Positions 27,277-36,077 of a stretch of DNA of 64,000 nt are shown here, piece after piece; position 1 is the first letter of the stretch; every line of letters begins with the position of its first letter. A model generated the notes under the pieces. The model was not told the DNA's origin. It saw only the letters and a list, made by a program, of their open reading frames with translations, and ran no database searches. Position numbers and translations under genes: made by a program. The DNA is from Roseiarcus sp963833955 (GTDB lineage: Bacteria > Pseudomonadota > Alphaproteobacteria > Rhizobiales > Beijerinckiaceae): positions 1 to 64,000 of the forward strand of contig CAWHZY010000006.1 in assembly GCA_963833955.1 (NCBI GenBank), in the 5' to 3' direction.

Positions 27277-28459
27277 ATGCGGTCCTGCCTGTTTGCCCTT
27301 GCCTTGCTCTTCCTGCCCGCTTCCGCGCTGGCCGGCGTCAAGGAGACGATCGCGACGCTCGCTCCCTCCGCGACCGTGCTTGTGGTGGATGCCAAGGGCA
27401 ATGAGCTGATCGCCCAAAACGCCGACACACCCTTCGTCCCGGCGTCCGTCACCAAGATCGTGACGGCGTGGCTGGCGCTGGAAGTTCTTGGCCCCGACTA
27501 CCGCTTCGAAACCCGCTTCTACCTCGACGACAAACGCGTGCTCTATGTTAAAGGCGGCGGCGATCCTTACCTGATCTCCGAGGAATTGGCGCCGCTCGCA
27601 ACCGCGCTCGTCGCCAAGATCGGCAAGGCGCCGATCACCGGCCTCGTGGTTGACGCCAGCTACTATCCCTCGAACCTGCGCATCCCGGGCATCGAGGATG
27701 ATGACACGGCCTACGACGCGCTGAATTCGGCGCTGGGGGTGAATTTCAACACGATCGACGCCGAGCGCATCGGCAACAAGGTGGTCTCCGCGGAGGAGCA
27801 GACCCCGATCACCCCGATCGCGATCGCTCGGTTCCGCGCCAAGGGTCCCCCGGACGGAGAGGGCCGCATCTCTCTTGGCCAGGACCCTGCGCTCGGCCTC
27901 CGATACGCCGGCGAACTGATCGCCGCATTCATCCGGCGGGCGGGCGGCGCCGTGAAAGGCGAAATCTCGATTGGAACCGTGCCCAAGGACCTGGAGCCGA
28001 TCTATGTTCACCGACAGTCGCGCAGCCTCTCGGAGATCCTGGCCGGACTCCTCCTCGACTTCGAACAATTATACCGCCAACCAGGTCTTCCTGGAGATCG
28101 GCGGCCATGAGCTGGGCGGGCCGGTCAGTCTCGAGAAGTCGCTTGAGGTCGCGAACACAATGCTCGCCGCGCAGGGCCTTGCCGGGGCCATCCATCTCGA
28201 GGAGGGTTCCGGCATCAGCCGCGATACAAGGTTCACGGCGCGCGGTCTCGCCAAGGTGCTCGAGCTGTTCGCGCCCCATGCCGACCTGCTCCATGGCCAT
28301 GACGGCGGCTTGAACAAGAGCGGAACCATGGACGGAATCCGCACGCTCGCCGGCTATGCCGACACTTCCACCCACGGACGGGTCCGTTTCGTCATCTCGC
28401 TTGCGAGCAATGACGAGACGCGCTTCCAGCTGCTCCAGGCAATCAAGGCCGGGCTATAA
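27277..28459 (+). CDS. dacB: D-alanyl-D-alanine carboxypeptidase/endopeptidase (PBP4-like); frame broken near 28060
   Basis: Signal peptide (1-19, LPASALA). The active-site serine motif S57-VTK60 is in FVPASVTKIV. After one extra T at about 28058-28062 the frame moves. Removing it gives LLLDSNNYTANQ with the second motif SNN, and LNKSGTMDG supplies the third motif (KSG). The three motifs in this spacing identify the S13 family, which trims peptidoglycan peptides in the periplasm. Full length is about 393 residues, short for the family, because the insert domain between motifs is small. Confidence 0.85.
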
Positions 28460-28489
28460 TCAATCCTTCGTCGGCCTCAAGGAAAAGCA

Positions 28490-29185
28490 ATGACCGAATA
28501 TCCCTTCACCGCCCAGGATCTCGAAGCGCTCAAAGCGTGGGACACGCCAACGATCTGCAACGGTCTCGAGATCGTCGCGCCGGAGAGGCGCGCGATAGGT
28601 TTCACGGTCGAGCCGATGGTCGTCGTCGACCGCAAGCTGGCGCCGATTGTTGGTCTCGCACGAACAGGCATGATCCGGGCCAAGGAGCCGCCGCGCGGAC
28701 CCATTCCGCCGCGCGAGGATTGGTACGATTATGTGGCGGCGGGGACCATGCCGACGATCGCAATCATCCAGGACGTGGACGACCGGCCGGGCTTCGGCGC
28801 CTTTTGGGGCGAGGTGCAAACGACCGTGCACGCCGCGCTTGGCGTCAGGGGCTGCGTGACCAACGGCTCGTTTCGCGACATCGACATGCTCGCCCCCGGC
28901 TTTCAGATCGTCGGCGGCCGCGTCGGCCCGAGCCATGCGCATGTGCACATGGTGCAGATGAAATGCGACGTGACCATCTTCGGCATGCTGGCGCGCCACG
29001 ACGACGTCATCCACGCCGACGTGCATGGCGGGGTCGTCATCCCGGCGGAGGCCGTGCGCGCGCTGCCCAAGGCGATCGACCTGCTGACCCGGCGCGAGAA
29101 GGTGATCCTCGACCGGGCGCGCGCTCCCGGCTTCACCAGCCGCGACATGCGCGAGGCGCTCAGCCAGTCGCGCGAAATCCACTGA
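28490..29185 (+). CDS. RraA family protein (4-hydroxy-4-methyl-2-oxoglutarate aldolase-like)
   Basis: This 231-residue protein has an RraA-like fold. The opening TPTICNGLEIVAPERRAIG matches the family, and GVRGCVTNGSFRDIDML carries the conserved R-D of the metal and substrate site. Related proteins are aldolases/decarboxylases of oxaloacetate-type acids, or RNase E regulators. The length and this cluster (with 2-hydroxyacid dehydrogenase and SDR) favour an aldolase-like role in sugar-acid catabolism. It is followed after 53 bp by the dehydrogenase on the same strand. Confidence 0.85.
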   Translation: MTEYPFTAQDLEALKAWDTPTICNGLEIVAPERRAIGFTVEPMVVVDRKLAPIVGLARTGMIRAKEPPRGPIPPREDWYDYVAAGTMPTIAIIQDVDDRPGFGAFWGEVQTTVHAALGVRGCVTNGSFRDIDMLAPGFQIVGGRVGPSHAHVHMVQMKCDVTIFGMLARHDDVIHADVHGGVVIPAEAVRALPKAIDLLTRREKVILDRARAPGFTSRDMREALSQSREIH

Positions 29186-29238
29186 TCGAATCGCCGTCCG
29201 ATGCGTGACAAAGGCGCGTTCCAAAGAGGCGACACGAG

Positions 29239-30282
29239 ATGAACGCGTCAGACGCAAGAATCGGCCTCAGCGCCGACCTGTTCAATGCGAAGGGCGAGCC
29301 CATGTTCGGCGCGGGGCCGCTGTCGCTGCTCTCGAATGCAGGGCTCGCCTGGGATGTCGTCCCGACGCATCAGGGGCGCCTGCCTCCATCCGCTTTCACC
29401 GATTACGAGGCGCTGATGATCGGCGGCGCGCGCGTCTCCGACGCGGAACTCGCCGGCGAGAGCGGAAAGCTGCGCGTCATCGCTCGCAATGGCGTCGGCT
29501 ACGATGCGGTCGACACGCAGGCGCTTTCGACCCGTGGCGTTCTTCTCACCAACACGCCTCTCGCCGTGAGGATTCCCGTCGCCACCACCGCGGTCGCCTT
29601 CATTCTCGCGTTGAGCCTGCGGCTTCCCGTCAAATCGCGACTGGCGCGCGAGGACCGGTGGAGCGAGCGCGCGGATCATCCTGGCGTCGGATTGCCGGGA
29701 CGCACGCTGGGCGTTGTCGGGCTTGGCGGCATCGGTCGGGAGATCGTCCGTCTGATGCAGCCCTTTGGCATGACAATTCTTGCCGCCGATCCGCTCATCG
29801 ACAAGGAAACCGCCGCACAAGCGGGCGCCAAGCTCACCGAACTCGACGATCTCCTCAAGCTTTCGGATTTCGTCGTTGTCGCCTGCCTCCTGAACGAGTC
29901 GACGCGGCGGCTCCTGAACGCCGACCGCCTTCGCCTGATGAAACCGTCCGCCTATCTCATCAACGTCGCGCGCGGGCCGATCATCGACGAAGCGGCGCTG
30001 ATCGAGACCCTCGCCCAAGGCCGAATCGCCGGCGCGGCGCTGGACGTTTTCGAGCGCGAGCCGCCCGACCCTGCCAATCCTCTGCTGGCGATGGACAATG
30101 TCATTTCGACCGCCCATTGCCTGTGCTGGACGGACACATTCGTGGAAGCAGTCGGCAACGACGCGATCACCGGAATCATCGACGTTCTGAACGGCCGCCT
30201 GCCTCGCTTCGTGGTCAATTCAGACGCGAAAGCCCACGCCCGCGTTCAAAGCTGGCTTCGGTCTGAACCAGCCCGCTCGTGA
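29239..30282 (+). CDS. NAD(P)-dependent D-2-hydroxyacid dehydrogenase
   Basis: This 347-residue dehydrogenase of the phosphoglycerate/hydroxypyruvate type has a nucleotide-binding GVVGLGGIGREIVRL with AADP after it, a catalytic Arg in INVARGPIIDE, Glu in LDVFEREPP, and His in ISTAHCLCW. It interconverts a 2-oxo acid and a D-2-hydroxy acid in the cytosol. It probably works with the RraA-like protein just upstream. Repeat R1 copy b follows its stop by 18 bp. Confidence 0.9.
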   Translation: MNASDARIGLSADLFNAKGEPMFGAGPLSLLSNAGLAWDVVPTHQGRLPPSAFTDYEALMIGGARVSDAELAGESGKLRVIARNGVGYDAVDTQALSTRGVLLTNTPLAVRIPVATTAVAFILALSLRLPVKSRLAREDRWSERADHPGVGLPGRTLGVVGLGGIGREIVRLMQPFGMTILAADPLIDKETAAQAGAKLTELDDLLKLSDFVVVACLLNESTRRLLNADRLRLMKPSAYLINVARGPIIDEAALIETLAQGRIAGAALDVFEREPPDPANPLLAMDNVISTAHCLCWTDTFVEAVGNDAITGIIDVLNGRLPRFVVNSDAKAHARVQSWLRSEPARS

Positions 30283-30300
30283 TGATCGCGTTGAGCGGTC

Positions 30301-30390
30301 GTCATTGCGAGCGAAGCGAAGCAATCCAGAGAACGTAGGGCGCGCCTACGTCCCCCTGGATCGCCGCGTCGCTTCGCTCCTCGCGATGAC
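30301..30390. repeat. Dispersed palindromic repeat R1, copy b
   Basis: This 90-bp element lies between the tail-to-tail dehydrogenase and SDR genes. It begins GTCATTGCGAGCGAAGCG and ends CGCTCCTCGCGATGAC, with AGCAATCCAG and CTGGATCGCC as inner arms, so the whole folds into a long hairpin. It shares these parts with 4449-4606 and 38797-38957, but lacks the extra flank and the CCCGGG inner block. Confidence 0.88.
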
Positions 30391-30408
30391 GATTCGAACG
30401 CAGCATGT

Positions 30409-31170
30409 TTAGAACCCCTGGTCCTGCGCGGAAATGTAACCCCGGTTCCAGGTCGGCGTGATCAGGACGTCGTTGAGGCACACGCGCGGCGGCAGGCAGG
30501 CGATGTAGCGGATGAGATCGCCGAGGTCCTCCGATTGCAGCATCCGCGCCTTGTCCTCTTCGCTCACGGGAACCGGACGCTTGGCGAGGATCGGCGTCGC
30601 CACCTCGCCCGGCGAAAGCGCCGTGGACCGAATGCCGTTCCGGCATTCCTCCATGTTGATGCTATGGCTCAAAGCAACGACGCCATGCTTCGCCGCGATA
30701 TAGCCGACGCCGGGCTGCGTGCTCACGAACCGCCCGGCGATCGAGGCGATGTTGATGATCACGCCGTCCTTCTGCCTGCGCATGATCGGCAGCGCCGCGA
30801 TCGCGCCATGAAAAGCGGTCGACAGGTTCGCGCGGATCAGCTCATCGACGCCCGCGGCCGTGAGCTTCTTCCAGCTTCGATCAGGAATGTTGGAGCCTGC
30901 GTTGTTGACCAGAATGTCCAGGCGGCCGAATTCCTTCTCGATCGCCTCCGCGATCCGCGCCGCGTCTTCAGCGCGCGTCATGTCGCCAGTGTGGACGCGC
31001 GCCGCCCCGCCGCTCTTTGCGATGCGGGCGGCAACCGCCTCGAGCGGCTCTTTTCGCCGACCCGTGAGCATCATTGTCGCGCCTTCCTGGCCAAGCGCGA
31101 GCGCGCCGGCTTCGCCGATGCCGCTTCCCGCGCCCGTGACCCACGCAACCTTGCCGGTCAGCCGCTTCAT
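30409..31170 (-). CDS. SDR family oxidoreductase
   Basis: This 253-residue short-chain dehydrogenase has the cofactor site VTGAGSGIGEAGAL, LVNNAGSN, a catalytic Ser in NIASIAGRFV and the YIAAK Tyr-Lys pair. It is cytosolic. It is divergent from a TetR gene (123 bp away) whose putative operator lies between them, so it is probably that regulator's target. It is separated from the dehydrogenase at 29239 by repeat R1. Substrate unknown. Confidence 0.92.
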   Translation of the reverse strand: MKRLTGKVAWVTGAGSGIGEAGALALGQEGATMMLTGRRKEPLEAVAARIAKSGGAARVHTGDMTRAEDAARIAEAIEKEFGRLDILVNNAGSNIPDRSWKKLTAAGVDELIRANLSTAFHGAIAALPIMRRQKDGVIINIASIAGRFVSTQPGVGYIAAKHGVVALSHSINMEECRNGIRSTALSPGEVATPILAKRPVPVSEEDKARMLQSEDLGDLIRYIACLPPRVCLNDVLITPTWNRGYISAQDQGF

Positions 31171-31248
31171 CCGCCGCCCTCCCCTTCACAACACCGGCGT
31201 CCCCATGACAGAGCCTCGGCTTTACGGCAACGCGCCGCTTGACATCCG

Positions 31249-31264
31249 TACCAAGTGGTTGGTA
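31249..31264. promoter_or_regulatory. TetR-type operator palindrome
   Basis: TACCAA, GTGG and TTGGTA form a perfect 6-bp inverted repeat in the gap between the SDR gene (start 31170) and the TetR gene (start 31293). This is the expected position for an operator controlling both divergent promoters. Confidence 0.6.
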
Positions 31265-31292
31265 TGGGTAGATACCCGCAAACAGACATGTC

Positions 31293-31928
31293 ATGCCGCA
31301 TCAACACGAATCCAAGACCAAGCTTCTCGACGCGACCCTCAAGGTCGTGCGCGCCAAGGGCTACACGGCAACCCGGATCGAGGACGTCTGCGCCGAAGCC
31401 GGGCTGACCAAGGGAAGCTTCTTCCATCACTTCAAGAGCAAGGAAGATCTGGCGCTATCCGCGATCGCGCATTGGGATGCGACGACGTCGGCTCTCTTTG
31501 CCGAAGCGGCTTACCATGACCCCGCCGACCCGCTCAGCCGCGTGATCGCTTATATCGAGTTTCGCAAAGCGCTCCTGACCGGCGACCTGCCCGACTTCAC
31601 CTGCTTTGTCGGCACGATCGTTCAGGAGGCCTACCGGACGCATCCCGATCTCGGCGCCGCCTGCGAACGGAGCATAAGCGGCCACGCGAAAACGCTCGAA
31701 GCCGACATTCGCGCGGCGATGCGCGAGCACGGCGCGCCAGGAGGCTGGACGCCCGAGAGCCTCGCCTTGCACATTCAGGCGGTGATCCAGGGCAGCTATA
31801 TACTCGCCAAGGCGAAGGGAAGCGCGGCGGCGGCGGCCGAGAGTCTCGAGCATTTGCGGCGCTACATGGAGCTTCTCTTCCAGACGCCGAGCAAGTCGGC
31901 CTTCGGCGGAAAAGGCAGGCCGCATTAG
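31293..31928 (+). CDS. TetR/AcrR family transcriptional regulator
   Basis: This 211-residue regulator has a helix-turn-helix at about residues 9-55: LLDATLKVVRAKGY, then IEDVCAEAGLTKGSFFHHF. The C-terminal ligand domain is of the AcrR/TetR_C type. It is divergent from the SDR gene at 30409 and convergent with the EmrB-like gene, whose stop lies 17 bp away. The palindrome at 31249 is its likely binding site. The inducer is unknown. Confidence 0.92.
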   Translation: MPHQHESKTKLLDATLKVVRAKGYTATRIEDVCAEAGLTKGSFFHHFKSKEDLALSAIAHWDATTSALFAEAAYHDPADPLSRVIAYIEFRKALLTGDLPDFTCFVGTIVQEAYRTHPDLGAACERSISGHAKTLEADIRAAMREHGAPGGWTPESLALHIQAVIQGSYILAKAKGSAAAAAESLEHLRRYMELLFQTPSKSAFGGKGRPH

Positions 31929-31944
31929 CCGAAGCCGGCATCGC

Positions 31945-33522
31945 TCAGTGAGCGCCCGCTCCTGCAGCGGCCTGGGGCTTGCGGGCGAAGAGCAGCGAGA
32001 CGGCGGCGATGGCGAGCAGGACGCCAATGACGGCGAAGGCGTCGCTGAAGGCCATGATCAGGGCTTGCCGCCTGACGGCGGCGCCGAGCGCGACAATGGC
32101 CTTGGCCATCGCGGCCGCGTGATCCGACACGCCATGCGCCATGAAGTACGAGGTCATCTGATCGAGCCGGCTCCGCACCTCGTCCCGCGTCAGCGTGATC
32201 GACTGGCCGATGATGTTCGAGTGGAACTGCTCGCGCTTGGTGAGGATCGTGCCGAGCGTCGCCGTCCCGATCGCGCCGCCCAGGTTCCGCATCATGTTGG
32301 ATAGGCCCGACGCGGCGCCCGCGTCTTTCGGCCCGATCCCGGCCGTGGTGACGGCGCTGACCGGCGTGATGACCAAAGCCTGGCCGATGGCGCGCACGAT
32401 ATTGGGCAGGAAGAACTGATCGCCGGCGCTGTCGAACGACAGCGTCGTGTTCATGAAACAGCTCGCGGCGAAGATCGCGATCCCCAGGCAGGCGACGTAG
32501 CGCGCGTCGAACCGCTTCATCAGCAACGGCACCAGCGGGATCAGCATGAGTTGCGGCAGGCCGGTCCAGGCCAGCACGTTGCCGATCTGCTCGGCGTTGT
32601 AATGCTGCACCTGGCCGAGATATTGCGGCAGGATGTAAACCGAGCCGAACAGCGCAAATCCTAGAAGCGTGTTGGCGAGCACGCCGATGCCGAAATTGCG
32701 TTGTTTAAGAAGCCGCAGGTTGACCAGGGGCTTGGCCACGTTGAGTTCGATCGCGACGAACGCGGTCAGAAACACCGCCGCGACGATGGCCAGCCGCAGG
32801 ATGAAGGGCGACGCCAGCCAGTCATCTCGGTTGCCTTCCTCGAGCACGGTCTGGAACGCCGACAACCCGATGGTCATGGCGAATATGCCGGCCCAGTCCC
32901 CCTCCCTGAGGAGGCTGAGCCGCATGGGGCTCGCCTCGAGCGTGAGCGCAAGGGCGATCACCATGACGAGGCTCGGGAGCGCGTTGATGTAGAAGATCGT
33001 CTGCCAGCCATAGTTCTCCGTCATGAAGCCGCCGATGGTCGGCCCGATGGCGGGGGCGAAGGTCACCGCAAGGGCGAAGATCGCGAGCCCGATCGGCTGC
33101 TGGTGCTTGGGCAGTTTGGTCAGCACCATCGTGAAGGCCACGGGGATCAGGATCCCTCCGGTGAAGCCCTGCAAGCCGCGCATCACGATCATCGATCCGA
33201 GATCGTGGGTGAAGGAGCAGGCGATCGAGAACAGCGGGAACAGGATCGCGTTCGCGAGCACGTAACGGCGAAACGAGAACACCCGGCTCATGTAATCGGT
33301 GAGCGGGATCACCACGATCTCGCCGATGAGGTAGGCGGTCGAGACCCAGGCGCCGTTGTCGACGCCAGTGCCGATGCCGCCCTCGATATCGAGCAGCGAA
33401 GCGTTGGTGATCTGGATATTGAGGATCGCCATGAAGGCGCCGATCATGCCGGCGAGGACGGCGATCCAGTCGCGGGTGCTTGCGCCCGCGGGACGCGTGG
33501 CCGACGCAACGGTGGCAGGCAT
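31945..33522 (-). CDS. emrB: DHA2 family multidrug efflux MFS permease (EmrB-like)
   Basis: This 525-residue inner-membrane drug:H+ antiporter has 14 predicted membrane helices. Motif signs are WVSTAYLIGEIVVIPLT and a motif C region in APAIGPTIGGFM, characteristic of the EmrB/QacA group. It sits 36 bp downstream of the EmrA-like adaptor, with which it would form the inner part of a tripartite pump. No outer-membrane TolC gene is nearby, so it would use a shared one. Regulation is probably by the TetR encoded at 34879. Confidence 0.92.
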   Translation of the reverse strand: MPATVASATRPAGASTRDWIAVLAGMIGAFMAILNIQITNASLLDIEGGIGTGVDNGAWVSTAYLIGEIVVIPLTDYMSRVFSFRRYVLANAILFPLFSIACSFTHDLGSMIVMRGLQGFTGGILIPVAFTMVLTKLPKHQQPIGLAIFALAVTFAPAIGPTIGGFMTENYGWQTIFYINALPSLVMVIALALTLEASPMRLSLLREGDWAGIFAMTIGLSAFQTVLEEGNRDDWLASPFILRLAIVAAVFLTAFVAIELNVAKPLVNLRLLKQRNFGIGVLANTLLGFALFGSVYILPQYLGQVQHYNAEQIGNVLAWTGLPQLMLIPLVPLLMKRFDARYVACLGIAIFAASCFMNTTLSFDSAGDQFFLPNIVRAIGQALVITPVSAVTTAGIGPKDAGAASGLSNMMRNLGGAIGTATLGTILTKREQFHSNIIGQSITLTRDEVRSRLDQMTSYFMAHGVSDHAAAMAKAIVALGAAVRRQALIMAFSDAFAVIGVLLAIAAVSLLFARKPQAAAGAGAH

Positions 33523-33558
33523 CAGGGAAACCTCAGTGCGGGCTTGAGCGGGCCCTGA

Positions 33559-34767
33559 TCATTCGGCCCGCGCGACGCCGATCCGGCTCGCGGCGGTGGT
33601 GTCGATGCTGGGCTCGACCGACATGCCCGGACGAAGATCGCCCGAGCGCTCGCTCTCGGCGTCCAAGATGATCTTCACCGGAATGCGCTGCACGACCTTG
33701 GTGAAGTTGCCGGTCGCATTGTCAGGCGGCAGAAGCGAGAAAGTCTGGCCGCTCGCCGGCGCCATGCTGTCGACATGGCCGTGGAAAACACGGCCCGGAA
33801 ACATATCCACTTCGATGGTCGCGGGCTGGCCGCGCTTCACGTCGGTCAGCTGCGTCTCCTTGTAGTTCGCCACCACATAAGCGGCGTCGGTCGGGACGAC
33901 GGACATGAGCTGCGTGCCGGCCTGGACGAACTCACCGATGCGAAGCGTGCGGTTGCCGACGGTCCCGTCGACCGGCGCGACGATCGTCGTGTAGCTCAGG
34001 TTGAGCTCGGCCTGATGCTCGGCCGCCTCTTCATGGGCGAGCGCCGCCCGCGCCTGCGCCGTCTGCGCCTTGATCACGTCGAGCTGCTTCTTCATCGACT
34101 GCAGCGTGCCGGTGTCGCGCTCGATGCTGGCGCGAGCGGATCCGATCTTCGCCGAGGCGTTCTGGGCGTTCTGAACCGAGCCGTAGCCAGTCGTCGCGAG
34201 GTGGCTGTAGCGCTCGTTCTCCTGCTCCGCGAAGACCTCGTTCGCCTGATCGACGGCGACGGAGCCTTTGGCCGTATCGATCAGCGCGTTCTGCGTTTCA
34301 ACCGCGCCCTGCTGACTGTCGATCAAGGCTTGAGCCGCGAGCACATTCGCCTTGGCCTCGTCGAGCGCCACCTTGTAGTCGCGGTCGTCGATCCGGGCCA
34401 GGACCTGCCCGGCCTTGACGGTTTCATTGTCCTGAACCAGCACATCGACGAGGTAGCCGGAGACCTTCGGGGCGATGGTGACATTATCGGCCTGCACATA
34501 GGCGTCGTCGGTCGAGACATGGAAGCGCCCGACCGTCCAATAGTCGTAGCCGTACCAGCCCGCCGCGCCGATCGCCGCGAGGCCGACGCCCGCCATCAGG
34601 AGCCGGCCAATTCCAGATCGGAGCTTGGCGGGAGCGGCGGCGCTCGCTTGCGCGTCCGGCATGGCGTTTGCGGGCGGATCGGGCGCCGTCAGCTCGGCTG
34701 CATTCGGCGCAGCCTCCTCGGCGGAGATCTCCCGCTCGGCTCCAAAGGGTCCAGGATGCTTGGTCAC
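33559..34767 (-). CDS. emrA: HlyD/EmrA family periplasmic adaptor of the efflux pump
   Basis: This protein has about 402 residues, with a cytosolic tail, one membrane helix (LLMAGVGLAAIGAAGW), then DDAYVQADNVTIAPKVSGYL, the first half of the lipoyl domain, a coiled-coil hairpin rich in Ala and Gln, and APVDGTVGNRTLRIGEF, the second half. GTG 34767 is chosen because GGGGAG lies six bases upstream. The frame itself extends further. It links the EmrB-like permease to an outer-membrane channel. Its promoter overlaps the shared 18-bp motif. Confidence 0.9.
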   Translation of the reverse strand: MTKHPGPFGAEREISAEEAAPNAAELTAPDPPANAMPDAQASAAAPAKLRSGIGRLLMAGVGLAAIGAAGWYGYDYWTVGRFHVSTDDAYVQADNVTIAPKVSGYLVDVLVQDNETVKAGQVLARIDDRDYKVALDEAKANVLAAQALIDSQQGAVETQNALIDTAKGSVAVDQANEVFAEQENERYSHLATTGYGSVQNAQNASAKIGSARASIERDTGTLQSMKKQLDVIKAQTAQARAALAHEEAAEHQAELNLSYTTIVAPVDGTVGNRTLRIGEFVQAGTQLMSVVPTDAAYVVANYKETQLTDVKRGQPATIEVDMFPGRVFHGHVDSMAPASGQTFSLLPPDNATGNFTKVVQRIPVKIILDAESERSGDLRPGMSVEPSIDTTAASRIGVARAE

Positions 34768-34813
34768 GACGCTCCCCGCGGCACGCCGGCTGTCAGCGGC
34801 GCACGATATAATA

Positions 34814-34831
34814 AGGAAACTTGCAGGTACC
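34814..34831 (-). promoter_or_regulatory. Motif over the predicted emrA start site, copy 1
   Basis: AGGAAACTTGCAGGTACC. On the minus strand a TTGACA (34860-34855) and a TATTTG about 16 bp later would place the emrA transcription start inside this motif. The same motif (15 of 18 positions) recurs at 35649-35666. It is the likely operator of the TetR encoded at 34879. Confidence 0.5.
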
Positions 34832-34878
34832 ACAAATAATCCCTAGATTTGTCCTGTCAAGGAGGTCAAGGAGAATTG

Positions 34879-35598
34879 ATGAGCGACGTCATGGCGCCGC
34901 AGCGGCGGCAAAGAGGGCGCCCCCAGGTTCGGTCGGACGAGGCGACCCGTCACCTGATCGCCGAGGCGGCGCGCGGGGTGTTCATCGCCTGCGGCTATTC
35001 CGCCGCGAACATGGACGCCGTGGCCAGGATTGCGGCCGTGTCGAAGAAGACGCTCTACCGTCTCTTCCCCACCAAGGCGGAGCTGTTCGGGGCGTCGATC
35101 GCCGATCGGATCGACAGCTTCATCCTCGCCCTCGACGAGGACCGGGTGGCCAAGCTGCCGCCGGAGCGCGCTTTGGTGCGCATCCTGACCGAATACGGAC
35201 GGATGGCGCTCGCGGAAGACACCACCGCGATCCAGAAACTGGTTCTGGCGGAGAGCGACCGGTTCCCCGCGCTGGCCGCCGACTTTTATCGCGGCGCCGT
35301 CATCGCCACCCAGCGCGTGTTCGTGCGCTGCCTCGAGCGGCTTTGCCGTGAGGGCGCGATCGCGGTCGAGGACCTCGACGAAACGGCGGGCATGCTCCGC
35401 GGCATGATGATTTTCGAACCTTCCCGCGGCGCGATGTTCTGCCAAAAGGCGCTGCCCGGCATCGCGGAGATCGAAAACCGCGCGGCGCGCTGTGCGCGAC
35501 TGTTTCTGGACGGCTGCCGCAAGGACGGGAGCGGCATTCGTCCCTCGGCCAATCATCGTGCTCAAGTTGTCGGAACGTCCCCGACAGAGCCTCTCTAG
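34879..35598 (+). CDS. TetR/AcrR family regulator of the EmrAB-type pump
   Basis: This 239-residue regulator has a helix-turn-helix in RHLIAEAARGVFIACGYS and MDAVARIAAVSKKTLYRLF, with a C-terminal domain of the AefR/TetR_C_7-like type. ATG 34879 is chosen because AAGGAG lies nine bases upstream. It is divergent from emrA, the standard layout for a local pump repressor. The 18-bp motif found at both this promoter region and 35649 suggests it also controls the small secreted protein gene downstream. Confidence 0.92.
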   Translation: MSDVMAPQRRQRGRPQVRSDEATRHLIAEAARGVFIACGYSAANMDAVARIAAVSKKTLYRLFPTKAELFGASIADRIDSFILALDEDRVAKLPPERALVRILTEYGRMALAEDTTAIQKLVLAESDRFPALAADFYRGAVIATQRVFVRCLERLCREGAIAVEDLDETAGMLRGMMIFEPSRGAMFCQKALPGIAEIENRAARCARLFLDGCRKDGSGIRPSANHRAQVVGTSPTEPL

Positions 35599-35648
35599 CG
35601 CGATTGAGCCGCCCAACCCTTGAAACGCCCGGCTCGCGGATTATTTTT

Positions 35649-35666
35649 AGTACCGATAAGTTTCCT
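35649..35666 (+). promoter_or_regulatory. Motif over a predicted start site, copy 2
   Basis: AGTACCGATAAGTTTCCT, the reverse complement of AGGAAACTTATCGGTACT. It matches copy 1 at 34814-34831 except for the three-base centre and the last base. A TTGAAA at 35620 and a TATTTT at 35642 would put the start site inside it. Confidence 0.5.
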
Positions 35667-35734
35667 ATTTTTGGGCGACGAGACCTGGAGGCGCGGCAAT
35701 GCGCGCCCCGCCGGTCAGCCCGAAGGACGCCACG

Positions 35735-36052
35735 ATGAAAAAACTTTTGGCGCAAGCGCTCGCGGCGGCTCTGATCATGCCCACGGCCGCCCAAGCCGCC
35801 CAGCCTTACGCCTGCGGGGGAGCCGCGCTCGCGGGCGGCGCGCAACTGATCTGCAGCCATGTCGATCCGGCAGCCCCGCCGCAGTCGTGCACCTTTTTCT
35901 GGTCGTTGATGGCGACCGACGATACGACGAGCGTTGTCCAGGGGACGTTCCTGCTCGAACCGGGAACGAGCAACGCCGTGGTCTATCAGGGCTTCGGCTA
36001 TTCCATGGCGCTCGCGAACCCCGTCATCCTGTGTCAGGGCTCGCCAAAATAA
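35735..36052 (+). CDS. Small secreted protein, family not recognised
   Basis: This 105-residue protein has a signal peptide (MKKLLAQALAAALIMPTAAQA, written here as residues 1-21). The mature part is about 84 residues with four Cys (ACGGAA, LICSHVD, QSCTFFW, ILCQGSP), enough for two disulfides in the periplasm. ATG 35735 is taken because the signal peptide begins there. An earlier in-frame ATG at 35699 adds only a non-conserved stretch. The promoter carries the same motif as the efflux pump, so it may be co-regulated with it. Function unknown. Confidence 0.65.
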   Translation: MKKLLAQALAAALIMPTAAQAAQPYACGGAALAGGAQLICSHVDPAAPPQSCTFFWSLMATDDTTSVVQGTFLLEPGTSNAVVYQGFGYSMALANPVILCQGSPK

Positions 36053-36077
36053 GGTTGAATTAGGCGCGAAAGCCGAC

